NCBI GenBank assembly: GCA_022709585.1
Contig: JAKLIN010000026.1
Coordinates: 1-6,670 of the forward strand
Length of the DNA: 6,670 bases
Direction of reading: 5' to 3'
Source of the DNA: Nanobdellota archaeon
GTDB lineage: Archaea > Nanobdellota > Nanobdellia > Pacearchaeales > GW2011-AR1
Below, one piece after another: positions 1-5,153 of the stretch (the stretch's first letter is position 1; the number at the start of each line of letters is the position of its first letter). A program made the translations under genes and the position numbers. The notes under the pieces were generated by a model. That model was not told the origin of the DNA and searched no databases. It saw nothing but the letters and a program-made list of their open reading frames with translations.

Positions 1-528
1 TCTTTCCTGAGCTTCTTTAGAACTATCTGCTAAATAGCTCGATTTTTCATAAATGACTATGGACTTATTTGTAAGCCATATCTTTCTACCCTTAAACTCT
101 AATTTCTGACCCCTATTTATCCCGCCAATAAGCAATGGTTCAAACTTAATGTCTTTCTTCAAAAAGAGCTTTTCTCTATTCTTCCAATTTCTTAATTCAG
201 GAAGTTTTATTTTAAATTGAAAAGCATGACCTCTAACTCTATCCTGCTTAAACAAGTTCAAATTAGACCCTAGTTGTCTGCTAGTTACCCTAGTTGTTTT
301 TTGAACTTCTTTTTCATCAAATTCCTTCAAAATTTCCCAGACACCATAACCTACTTTTTCAATTAATCCAGCTTGTTTTAGCATCGATAAATGATATTGA
401 ACCGCTGTTTTCTTTAGTCCATACTTCTCACATATCTTAGATGGTCTGAGACCTGCTTTAAGGCAGTTAAATATAAACAAGTTCAAATTTGAACTTCCTA
501 GTTGATTTTGAACTTCTTTAGAAACCAT
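1..528 (-). CDS. Winged helix-turn-helix DNA-binding protein, C-terminus beyond window
   Basis: The frame is open from ATG at 528-526 to the left edge, giving 176 residues without a stop. Residues 28-66 read as a winged helix: a helix around RPSKICEKYGL, a turn, a recognition helix from about 39 to 53 (KKTAVQYHLSMLKQAG), then LIEKVGYGVWEI as the wing. Residues 97-176 form a second, basic, beta-rich module (RVRGHAFQFKIKLP, later GRKIWLTNKSIVIYEKSSY) that I associate with archaeal accessory-element proteins but cannot assign. The start is supported by AGGAGG six bases upstream. The gene overlaps the preceding small ORF by 11 bases, so translation is probably coupled. The peptides QLGSSNLNLF (9-18) and QLGSNLNLF (85-93) are internal repeats, each preceded by KEVQ. 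AGG codons are frequent, unlike in the neighbours. DNA binding and autoregulation are inferred. A replication or maintenance role on a mobile element is also possible. Confidence 0.75.
   Translation of the reverse strand, partial: MVSKEVQNQLGSSNLNLFIFNCLKAGLRPSKICEKYGLKKTAVQYHLSMLKQAGLIEKVGYGVWEILKEFDEKEVQKTTRVTSRQLGSNLNLFKQDRVRGHAFQFKIKLPELRNWKNREKLFLKKDIKFEPLLIGGINRGQKLEFKGRKIWLTNKSIVIYEKSSYLADSSKEAQER
249..519. repeat. Two related repeat clusters with five AAGTTCAAA 9-mers
   Basis: The 9-mer AAGTTCAAA or its complement TTTGAACTT occurs at 254-262, 300-308, 479-487, 488-496 and 507-515. The clusters 249-312 and 474-519 share the order TAAACAAGTTCAAATT, then CTAGTTG, then TTTTGAACTTCTTT, so one looks like a diverged copy of the other, offset by 225 bases (75 codons, in frame). 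The left cluster also carries extra CTAGTT units at 270, 281 and 290. At codons 5-7 and 11-14 of the winged-helix gene the same 9-mer is read in different codon registers. This suggests selection on DNA or RNA rather than only on the peptide. Likely roles are protein-binding sites or mRNA hairpins. Confidence 0.8.
479..496. promoter_or_regulatory. Perfect 18-bp palindrome, possible operator or hairpin
   Basis: AAGTTCAAATTTGAACTT is exactly self-complementary. It covers codons 11-17 of the winged-helix gene, 32-50 bases after its start codon. A further TTTGAACTT half lies at 507-515, between the palindrome and the start. A dimeric winged-helix protein binding here could block its own transcription. 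In RNA the arms could pair in alternative ways near the start codon. The symmetry is seen directly and the regulatory role is inferred. Confidence 0.5.
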
Positions 529-658
529 ATCTAACCTCCTCAAACTTTATCTTGCCGAGTTTCTTTTGCCTGCCCTTGCTATCTTCAAAGTAAAAAATGC
601 CTTGAACCAGCCAAAGAGTGCCCTCAAAAAGAGGAATACAGAAATCACAGAGAAGCAT
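518..658 (-). CDS. Small overlapping ORF, 46 residues, unknown function
   Basis: ATG at 658-656 runs 46 codons to TAA at 520-518. It is preceded by AGGAGG (671-666) with a 7-base spacer, the same arrangement as the gene it overlaps. It ends 11 bases inside the winged-helix gene in another frame, a typical translational-coupling layout. The product starts MLLCDFCIPLFEG, with a single CxxC pair (Cys4, Cys7). A hydrophobic stretch spans about residues 8-24, broken by Glu12 and Gln19, and the C-terminal half is basic (SKGRQKKLGKIKFEEVR). I do not recognise a family. One CxxC could be half of a zinc site completed by dimerisation or by a partner, but this is only inference. It may instead be a leader ORF whose translation opens the start of the next gene. 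Two well-placed ribosome-binding sites in succession are the main reason to believe it. Confidence 0.5.
   Translation of the reverse strand: MLLCDFCIPLFEGTLWLVQGIFYFEDSKGRQKKLGKIKFEEVRYGF
535..540 (-). promoter_or_regulatory. Ribosome-binding site of the winged-helix gene
   Basis: AGGAGG on the minus strand lies six bases before the ATG at 528, inside the coding sequence of the upstream small ORF. It fixes the start of the winged-helix protein. It contrasts with the plus-strand genes of this window, none of which shows a comparable motif. Confidence 0.7.
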
Positions 659-665
659 CGGCTAT

Positions 666-671
666 CCTCCT
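666..671 (-). promoter_or_regulatory. Ribosome-binding site of the 46-codon ORF
   Basis: AGGAGG on the minus strand lies seven bases before the ATG at 658. It decides the start of the small ORF. If the shared TATA box at 693-700 drives this strand, transcription would begin near 671-673. This motif would then sit at the very 5' end of the mRNA, so a slightly earlier start or another promoter is possible. Confidence 0.6.
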
Positions 672-692
672 TCTTGCCCCTTTTGGCTTATC

Positions 693-700
693 TTTATAAA
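693..700. promoter_or_regulatory. Self-complementary TATA box between divergent genes
   Basis: TTTATAAA reads the same on both strands. Its centre is about 25 bases before the aIF5B ATG at 722, exactly placed for a leaderless plus-strand transcript. On the minus strand it would start transcription near 671-673, just before the ribosome-binding site of the small ORF. The purine-rich GGAAACTA that precedes it on the minus strand is a possible BRE for that direction. The plus-strand flank is less purine-rich. Confidence 0.65.
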
Positions 701-721
701 TAGTTTCCTCGTTCATTTTTC

Positions 722-2509
722 ATGACACGAGAAATAACTAATAACGAGAATGGGAAGGTGTCCAATTTAGGCATCCGTCAACCAATAGTAACAATTTGCG
801 GACATGTTGACCATGGGAAAACAAGCTTGCTTGATGCGCTTAGAGGCAGCTCGATTCAAGAAACAGAAGCAGGAGGAATAACCCAGAAGATTTCATTTAG
901 TCTTTATCCTCTTAACAGGCTAAAAACAGCTTGCCCTTTAATTGATAAGATGGGAATTAAATTGGATATCCCTGGATTCTTGTTTATTGACACCCCTGGA
1001 CACGCTGCATTCACAAATTTAAGAAAAAGAGGAGGAAGCTTAGCAGATTTAGCTGTTCTTGTAATGGACATCAATGAAGGAATAAAACCTCAAACAGCAG
1101 AAGTTCTTCAGATTTTGAAAATGAACAAAACACCATTCATAATTGCATTAAATAAAATAGATAACATTTCTGGCTGGAGAAATCTTTCATCAGACTTAAG
1201 AAAAAATATTGAATCTCAGTCTCCTGCAACAAAGCAAAACTTTGCAGAGAAATATCTCACAATCATTGGAGCATTACAAGCGCACGGATTTGATTCTGAT
1301 TTATACTACAACATCACTGATTTCACAAAAAAAGTTGCGTTGGTTCCCTGCTCTGCTCGTACAAAAGAAGGTGTTCCTGAATTAGCTTTAATGCTTTGTG
1401 GATTAAGCCAAAGATACTTGCAAGAAAGGCTTAAACTCGCTGAAGATGCTAAAGGAGTCATACTTGAAATTAAAAAAGAACAAAATGCAAGTTATATGGA
1501 AGCTATTCTTTATGATGGGGAATTATCAAGAAAACACGAAATCGCGCTTTCCAGTTTTGATGGAGAACCAATCGTTTCAAAAATAAGAATATTAGAAGAA
1601 ATTCTTCCTTTAAGCACAAAATTTCATCCGATTGAAAGTGTTAAAGCTTCAACAGGAATAAGAATTCAATTAGCAGACAAAGCAGATGTTCTTCCAGGAA
1701 TGCCATTTGTAATTTACAAAAATAATCGAGAAGAAATCGCAAAGATGTTCAAAAAGCAAATTGCAGATATTATTCAAACAGATAAACAAGGGATTATTGC
1801 AAGAGCTGATTCTCTTGGAAGTTTAGAAGCATTGCTTAGTTTGTTAAGACAGCAAAATATTCCTGTAATTCGTGCAGGAATTGGAAGCATCAACAAAACA
1901 GATATAATTAACGCAAAAGCAAATTTAGGAACAAATGAAGTTGATGCGATTGTAGTTGGATTTAATGTTCAAGTTGATGAAGAGGCGGATTTACTTGCAA
2001 AAAATTATTCTGGAATAAAAATACTCAAAGATAATGTTGTTTACAAGCTCATCGAAGATTTAGCTAAGTTCCGTGAAGAAAAAGCCAAGGAAATCGCTAA
2101 AAGAAAATTAATGGAGATGACTTCAATTGTTAAAGTTAGAATCTTGCATCAATACGTTTTCAGAAACACAAACCCCGCAATCTTTGGAGTAAGAATTGAA
2201 GCGGGAAGGCTAAATCATCGCTTAAACTTTATAGACAAAACCGAAGAAAAAGCTGGAAAAATAAAGAATATTCAGTCTGAAAACAAATCTGTAGATGAAG
2301 CAACAGAAGGGATGGAAGTTGCTATTTCTATGCCCGGAATGAACTTTGAAAGGAAATTGAAAGACAAAGAATTCCTTTACTCAGATATCTCTGAAAGCCA
2401 GTTTAGAAAGTTAAAGAAAAACAAAGAATTGCTTTCTCCAAAAGAAATGACTTTGCTTCAAGAAATTGCAGAAATCAAAAGAAGAGCCCAGCCAGATTGG
2501 GGGATGTAA
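722..2509 (+). CDS. infB: Translation initiation factor aIF5B (IF-2 family GTPase)
   Basis: This is the archaeal counterpart of eIF5B and IF2. With GTP it promotes joining of the large ribosomal subunit and positions initiator tRNA. The G domain (about residues 20-235) shows P-loop GHVDHGKT (27-34), switch-1 GGIT (51-54), DTPGH (90-94), NKID (144-147) and SAR (211-213). The beta-barrel domain II, domain III (GIIARADSLGSLEALL region), a long charged helix around 455-480 and C-terminal domain IV follow. The 595 residues are normal for archaeal aIF5B, without the long N-terminal extension of eukaryotes. There is no intein in the P-loop, unlike some archaeal homologues. Switch-1 continues QKIS rather than the usual QHIGAT-like sequence. 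The ATG lies 25 bases from a TATA-box centre with no ribosome-binding site, so it is probably leaderless and transcribed alone. Confidence 0.97.
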   Translation: MTREITNNENGKVSNLGIRQPIVTICGHVDHGKTSLLDALRGSSIQETEAGGITQKISFSLYPLNRLKTACPLIDKMGIKLDIPGFLFIDTPGHAAFTNLRKRGGSLADLAVLVMDINEGIKPQTAEVLQILKMNKTPFIIALNKIDNISGWRNLSSDLRKNIESQSPATKQNFAEKYLTIIGALQAHGFDSDLYYNITDFTKKVALVPCSARTKEGVPELALMLCGLSQRYLQERLKLAEDAKGVILEIKKEQNASYMEAILYDGELSRKHEIALSSFDGEPIVSKIRILEEILPLSTKFHPIESVKASTGIRIQLADKADVLPGMPFVIYKNNREEIAKMFKKQIADIIQTDKQGIIARADSLGSLEALLSLLRQQNIPVIRAGIGSINKTDIINAKANLGTNEVDAIVVGFNVQVDEEADLLAKNYSGIKILKDNVVYKLIEDLAKFREEKAKEIAKRKLMEMTSIVKVRILHQYVFRNTNPAIFGVRIEAGRLNHRLNFIDKTEEKAGKIKNIQSENKSVDEATEGMEVAISMPGMNFERKLKDKEFLYSDISESQFRKLKKNKELLSPKEMTLLQEIAEIKRRAQPDWGM

Positions 2510-2533
2510 ACTTCTTGGCAGATACTCGATTGA

Positions 2534-2542
2534 TTTATAAAA
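2534..2542 (+). promoter_or_regulatory. TATA box for the membrane protein and deaminase pair
   Basis: TTTATAAAA is centred 25 bases before the ATG at 2563, matching a leaderless start. It lies in the 53-base gap after aIF5B, so the pair has its own promoter. The following TTCATTTTCTTG tract could also help end the aIF5B transcript. Confidence 0.65.
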
Positions 2543-2562
2543 TTCATTTTCTTGTTTAGAAT

Positions 2563-2754
2563 ATGGATGTTATTAAAATAATTTTATTTGCGATTGCAAG
2601 TATTGCTTTGCTTGAAGGTGTTTTTGCGATGTTTTTTCCAAAGACAATTATGAAAGTTTTCAAAGCAATAAAGAAAGAAGAAACTGTGAAAAAAGCAGGA
2701 AAATATGAATTTATTGCAGGGATAGTTTTATTAATAGTCTGCTTTAATTTGTAA
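2563..2754 (+). CDS. Small two-helix membrane protein, DUF2065 (YjeT)-like
   Basis: A 63-residue protein with two predicted membrane helices, about residues 4-25 and 49-62, joined by a basic loop. The central pattern ALLEGVFAMFFPKTIMKVF followed by a second hydrophobic helix starting with GIVLLIV resembles the DUF2065/YjeT family. In that family LEG, then a P-K pair and a final G-V-V helix are conserved; the match is from memory of the pattern, not from a search. The molecular role of the family is not known. The start is backed by a TATA box at the leaderless distance. The stop is one base before the deaminase ATG, so the two are co-transcribed. An antisense frame on the other strand is a shadow. 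Confidence 0.65.
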   Translation: MDVIKIILFAIASIALLEGVFAMFFPKTIMKVFKAIKKEETVKKAGKYEFIAGIVLLIVCFNL

Positions 2755-2755
2755 A

Positions 2756-3262
2756 ATGGAATTTCCAAAGATTTTCGATGATGAATTCTACATCAAATGC
2801 ATTAATCTTGCAACATCTTCTAAAGGAAATGAAAGATATGGATCTATCTTAGTTTTAGATAGCAAAATTATCGGAGAGGGGTATAACCGAGCAATTGTTC
2901 ATCCTGCGTTAGAAAAATTAGAAAGAAGAATTAGACAAGGAATGGCTAATCATGCAGAAATTGAAGCATTAAATGACGCGCTATTCAAAGGAAACAAAAC
3001 AGAAAATTCAGATGTGTATGTCGCAGGGTATTTTCCAAATTCTAAGAGATTATTCTTTAAAACAGAGTATACTTGTGTTAAATGCCTTCCTCACTTAAGA
3101 AATTATGAAATTTCAAACATTTATGTTCCAACTCCTGGAGGATGGATAAAAAAAGATCTTAACGAAGCTTATGAAGAAGCTAAGAAATTTGTTAATGGAA
3201 CACATCAAAAAAGACTGGAAGCAATGAGGGGAGAATTCTATATTTCTCAATTGAATTTATAA
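2756..3262 (+). CDS. Zinc-dependent cytidine/dCMP deaminase-like protein
   Basis: A 168-residue member of the CMP/dCMP deaminase fold, which hydrolytically removes the amino group from cytosine-type rings or related heterocycles. The zinc and catalytic set is visible: HAE at 66-68 (His66 zinc ligand, Glu68 proton shuttle) and CVKC at 107-110 (two cysteine ligands). The family normally has Pro directly before the first cysteine (PCxxC); here it is Thr106. The N-terminal part (RYGSILVLDSKIIGEGYNRAI, about 27-47) matches the substrate-pocket strands with the conserved asparagine at 44. The substrate cannot be read from the sequence; dCMP, cytidine or a pterin or riboflavin precursor are all possible. 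It starts one base after the small membrane-protein gene, with no ribosome-binding site, so it is probably translated by coupling. Confidence 0.8.
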   Translation: MEFPKIFDDEFYIKCINLATSSKGNERYGSILVLDSKIIGEGYNRAIVHPALEKLERRIRQGMANHAEIEALNDALFKGNKTENSDVYVAGYFPNSKRLFFKTEYTCVKCLPHLRNYEISNIYVPTPGGWIKKDLNEAYEEAKKFVNGTHQKRLEAMRGEFYISQLNL

Positions 3263-3263
3263 A
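3256..3263 (+). promoter_or_regulatory. Possible second TATA box upstream of S6e
   Basis: TTTATAAA overlaps the stop codon of the deaminase gene. It is a good TATA match but would begin transcription near 3285, leaving about 36 untranslated bases before the S6e ATG with no ribosome-binding site. The box at 3291-3298 is better placed. Both may be used, or this one may be chance in AT-rich DNA. Confidence 0.3.
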
Positions 3264-3290
3264 TAAATACACAAAAATGAAACCAACAGA

Positions 3291-3298
3291 TTTAAAAA
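3291..3298 (+). promoter_or_regulatory. TATA box for ribosomal protein S6e
   Basis: TTTAAAAA is centred about 26 bases before the S6e ATG at 3321, the same leaderless spacing seen at the other plus-strand promoters here. The purine-rich ACAGA just before it may serve as a BRE. Confidence 0.6.
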
Positions 3299-3320
3299 TG
3301 AATTCTACAATAAACCTAGT

Positions 3321-3773
3321 ATGGTTTTCAAAATTAATATAGCTGAAAAAACAGGAAAAACCTTTAAGTTGGAAGCTGAAGCTGAAGTACTTTTAGGCAA
3401 ATCTCTGAAGGAAACAATTCCTGGAAATGAGATTTCACCAGACTTAGCAGGCTATGAATTTGAAATAACCGGTGCTAGCGATAAAACCGGTTTCACTTCT
3501 CATGAAGATGTTGAAGGAGTTGGATTAAAGAGATTGCTTTTAGGTTATGGAAAAGGAATGAAACAAAAGCCAAGAAGAGAAGGAAAAAAGAAAATTTCTA
3601 ATAAAAAACCAGAAGGATTAAGACTTAGAAAAACAGTAAGAGGAAAAGTAATTTCTGCAGATATTGTACAAGTTAATCTTAAAATCAAAAAAGAAGGCGC
3701 AAAGAAATTAAGTGAAATTTTCCCAGAGCAAAATCAGCCAAAACAAGCTCCAAAAAAAGAAGCTGCAAAGTAA
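3321..3773 (+). CDS. rps6e: Small-subunit ribosomal protein eS6 (S6e)
   Basis: A component of the archaeal 30S subunit, 150 residues, close to the length of archaeal homologues. Recognisable features are the N-terminal strand MVFKINIAEKTGKTFKLE, LAGYEFEITG (42-51), the core SDKTGF (53-58), a basic segment MKQKPRREGKKK, the RLRKTVRGKVIS stretch and a lysine-rich tail. The family signature normally reads G-G-x-D-x-x-G-x-P-M. Here it is GASDKTGFTS, so the second Gly, the Pro and the Met are all changed. The gene precedes aIF2 gamma, a neighbour relation conserved in many archaea. It has its own TATA box and is probably leaderless. A pyrimidine-rich tract follows the stop. Confidence 0.92.
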   Translation: MVFKINIAEKTGKTFKLEAEAEVLLGKSLKETIPGNEISPDLAGYEFEITGASDKTGFTSHEDVEGVGLKRLLLGYGKGMKQKPRREGKKKISNKKPEGLRLRKTVRGKVISADIVQVNLKIKKEGAKKLSEIFPEQNQPKQAPKKEAAK

Positions 3774-3790
3774 GATAAATAATCCTGATG

Positions 3791-3813
3791 TAGTTTAATT
3801 CTTTGTTATTTTC
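3791..3813 (+). terminator. Possible T-rich terminator after S6e
   Basis: A thymine-rich stretch begins 17 bases after the S6e stop and includes TTTAATT, TTTG and TTATTTTC. Archaeal RNA polymerase can end at T-rich non-template tracts without a hairpin. The tract sits before the separate promoter of the next gene. There is no long uninterrupted T run, so this is a weak call. Confidence 0.25.
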
Positions 3814-3826
3814 AAATAGAAAAGGC

Positions 3827-3834
3827 TTTAAAAA
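3827..3834 (+). promoter_or_regulatory. TATA box for aIF2 gamma
   Basis: TTTAAAAA is centred about 25 bases before the ATG at 3856. It is preceded by the purine-rich GAAAAGGC, a plausible BRE. This makes S6e and aIF2 gamma separately promoted although they are neighbours. Confidence 0.65.
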
Positions 3835-3855
3835 ACAAAATAACTGAGTATTATC

Positions 3856-5088
3856 ATGACTAAACAAGAAACAATGCAATCCGATCAAACTGAGAAAAAT
3901 TCAATAGAACTTCCTGAAATGAATGTGGGTGTTGTTGGACACATTGACCACGGAAAAACAACTTTGCTTGGCAGATTAACTGGAAAATTCACAGACACTC
4001 ATTCTGAAGAATTAAAACGAGGAATCACAATAAAATTAGGATATGCTGAAACAACAATCTACAAAGATAAGAATAATTACAATAATGAAAAAAAAGGCGA
4101 ACCAGTGAGATATGTAAGTTTTGTTGATGCCCCTGGACATGAAATGCTTATGGCAACAATGCTTTCAGGCGCAGCTGTTATTGACAGTGCGATTCTTGTT
4201 GTTGCTGCAAATGAAGGAATCAAGCCTCAAACCAAAGAACATTTTATGGCACTTCAAGCTAAAGGTGTAAAAAATATAATTATTGTTCAAAATAAAATTG
4301 ACTTAGTTGACAAAAAGCGTGCACTTGAGAATTACCAAGAAATAAAAGCCATGCTTAAAGGAACAATTGCTGAAAATGCTCCAGTAATTCCTGTTTCTGC
4401 ACAGCAAGGAGTAAATATTGATAGAATTTTTGAAGAGTTGTGCAAACAAAAAATTCCAGAAAGAGATGCAAAATCCGAGCCTGTTTTCATTATCGCAAGA
4501 AGTTTTGATATAAATCGCCCTGGAACAAATATCAAAGACTTGCACGGAGGAGTTTTAGGAGGGATATTAAAAAAAGGAACACTTAATGTTGGCGATGAAA
4601 TTGAAATCAAACCAGGACTTTTAGTGAAAAAAGCAAATCAAAAATATTATCAAACACTTACAACAAAGATATTATCTTTGCACAAAGGAAAAAATTCAAT
4701 TCAACATGCAATTCCTGGCCCAAGCATTTCAATTGAAACTTCATTAGACCCATTTTTAACAAAAGCTGATTCTTTAACCGGATGCGTTGTTTCCAGAAAA
4801 GGAGTTTTGCCAGAAATTTCTTACAAGGTTAAAATAAAATACAATTTATTAAAAGAAATCTCAGGATTAGCTGAACAAGAGCAAGTTCAACAAATTAAAA
4901 TCAAAGACATGCTAATGTTAAGCAATGATACTACAATTACAATTGGAACAGTGGAAAAAATTGTTAAAAATGAAATTGAACTTTCACTCAATATCCCTCT
5001 TGTTGCTCTCATTGGAAATCACGTCGGTATAGCAAGAAATGTAAAAGGGCACTGGCGTCTTATTGGCTGGGGAGAATTTATTGCTTAA
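3856..5088 (+). CDS. eif2g: Translation initiation factor aIF2, gamma subunit (GTPase)
   Basis: The gamma subunit of the aIF2 heterotrimer binds GTP and initiator Met-tRNA and delivers it to the small ribosomal subunit. The G domain shows GHIDHGKT (28-35), the family-typical HSEELKRGITIKLGYA (49-64), DAPGHE (91-96), NKID (146-149) and SA (181-182). Also diagnostic are RSFDINRPGT, the GGVLGG turn, KIKYNLL, and the C-terminal HWRLIGWG. The 410 residues are normal for the family. Two oddities: the segment 65-85, where homologues carry a four-cysteine zinc knuckle, has no cysteine and is rich in Asn and Lys; and NEGIKPQT (119-126) replaces the usual NEPCPQPQT-type loop, one residue shorter. The first ATG is supported by a TATA box 25 bases upstream; Met7 would be the alternative. 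The SelB-like paralogue is excluded by HSEELKRGI and LIGWG. Confidence 0.96.
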   Translation: MTKQETMQSDQTEKNSIELPEMNVGVVGHIDHGKTTLLGRLTGKFTDTHSEELKRGITIKLGYAETTIYKDKNNYNNEKKGEPVRYVSFVDAPGHEMLMATMLSGAAVIDSAILVVAANEGIKPQTKEHFMALQAKGVKNIIIVQNKIDLVDKKRALENYQEIKAMLKGTIAENAPVIPVSAQQGVNIDRIFEELCKQKIPERDAKSEPVFIIARSFDINRPGTNIKDLHGGVLGGILKKGTLNVGDEIEIKPGLLVKKANQKYYQTLTTKILSLHKGKNSIQHAIPGPSISIETSLDPFLTKADSLTGCVVSRKGVLPEISYKVKIKYNLLKEISGLAEQEQVQQIKIKDMLMLSNDTTITIGTVEKIVKNEIELSLNIPLVALIGNHVGIARNVKGHWRLIGWGEFIA

Positions 5089-5123
5089 AGAAATGCAAAA
5101 ACTATTGTTCTAAGACACCAAAA

Positions 5124-5131
5124 TTTTATAA
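5124..5131 (+). promoter_or_regulatory. TATA box for the RecB-like nuclease
   Basis: TTTTATAA is centred about 26 bases before the ATG at 5154. CCAAAA directly before it is a possible BRE. It lies in the 65-base gap after aIF2 gamma, so the nuclease probably has its own leaderless transcript. Confidence 0.65.
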
Positions 5132-5153
5132 GGCATCTTAATCTAAAACTCCA

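Noticed and set aside
645..716. A 23-codon ORF on the minus strand (MNEETIYKDKPKGARRR...) overlapping the 46-codon ORF
   Set aside because: It would start upstream of the transcript expected from the TATA box at 693-700, has no ribosome-binding site, and resembles nothing. A frameshifted fusion with the next ORF cannot be excluded but is unsupported.
722..2509. Intein in aIF5B, known from some archaea
   Set aside because: The P-loop and other GTPase motifs run without interruption and the protein has normal length.
2556..2768. Long antisense frame opposite the small membrane protein
   Set aside because: It mirrors the plus-strand gene and has no promoter or start signal. The plus-strand frame shows family-like motifs and a well-placed TATA box.
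3277..3342. A 21-codon upstream ORF overlapping the S6e start
   Set aside because: No ribosome-binding site, and it lies before the probable leaderless start of S6e, so it would not be in that transcript.
3467..3491. AACCGGT twice, flanking GCTAGC, inside S6e
   Set aside because: Three short palindromes, but they lie in the codons of the family signature region and are too short to mean more than chance.
4303..4610. Two antisense frames opposite aIF2 gamma
   Set aside because: They overlap a strongly conserved gene and show no domain, start signal or plausible composition.
5089..5153. A CRISPR-related context for the Cas4-like nuclease
   Set aside because: No repeat-spacer pattern exists in the flanks or anywhere else in the window, and the neighbours are translation and gyrase genes.
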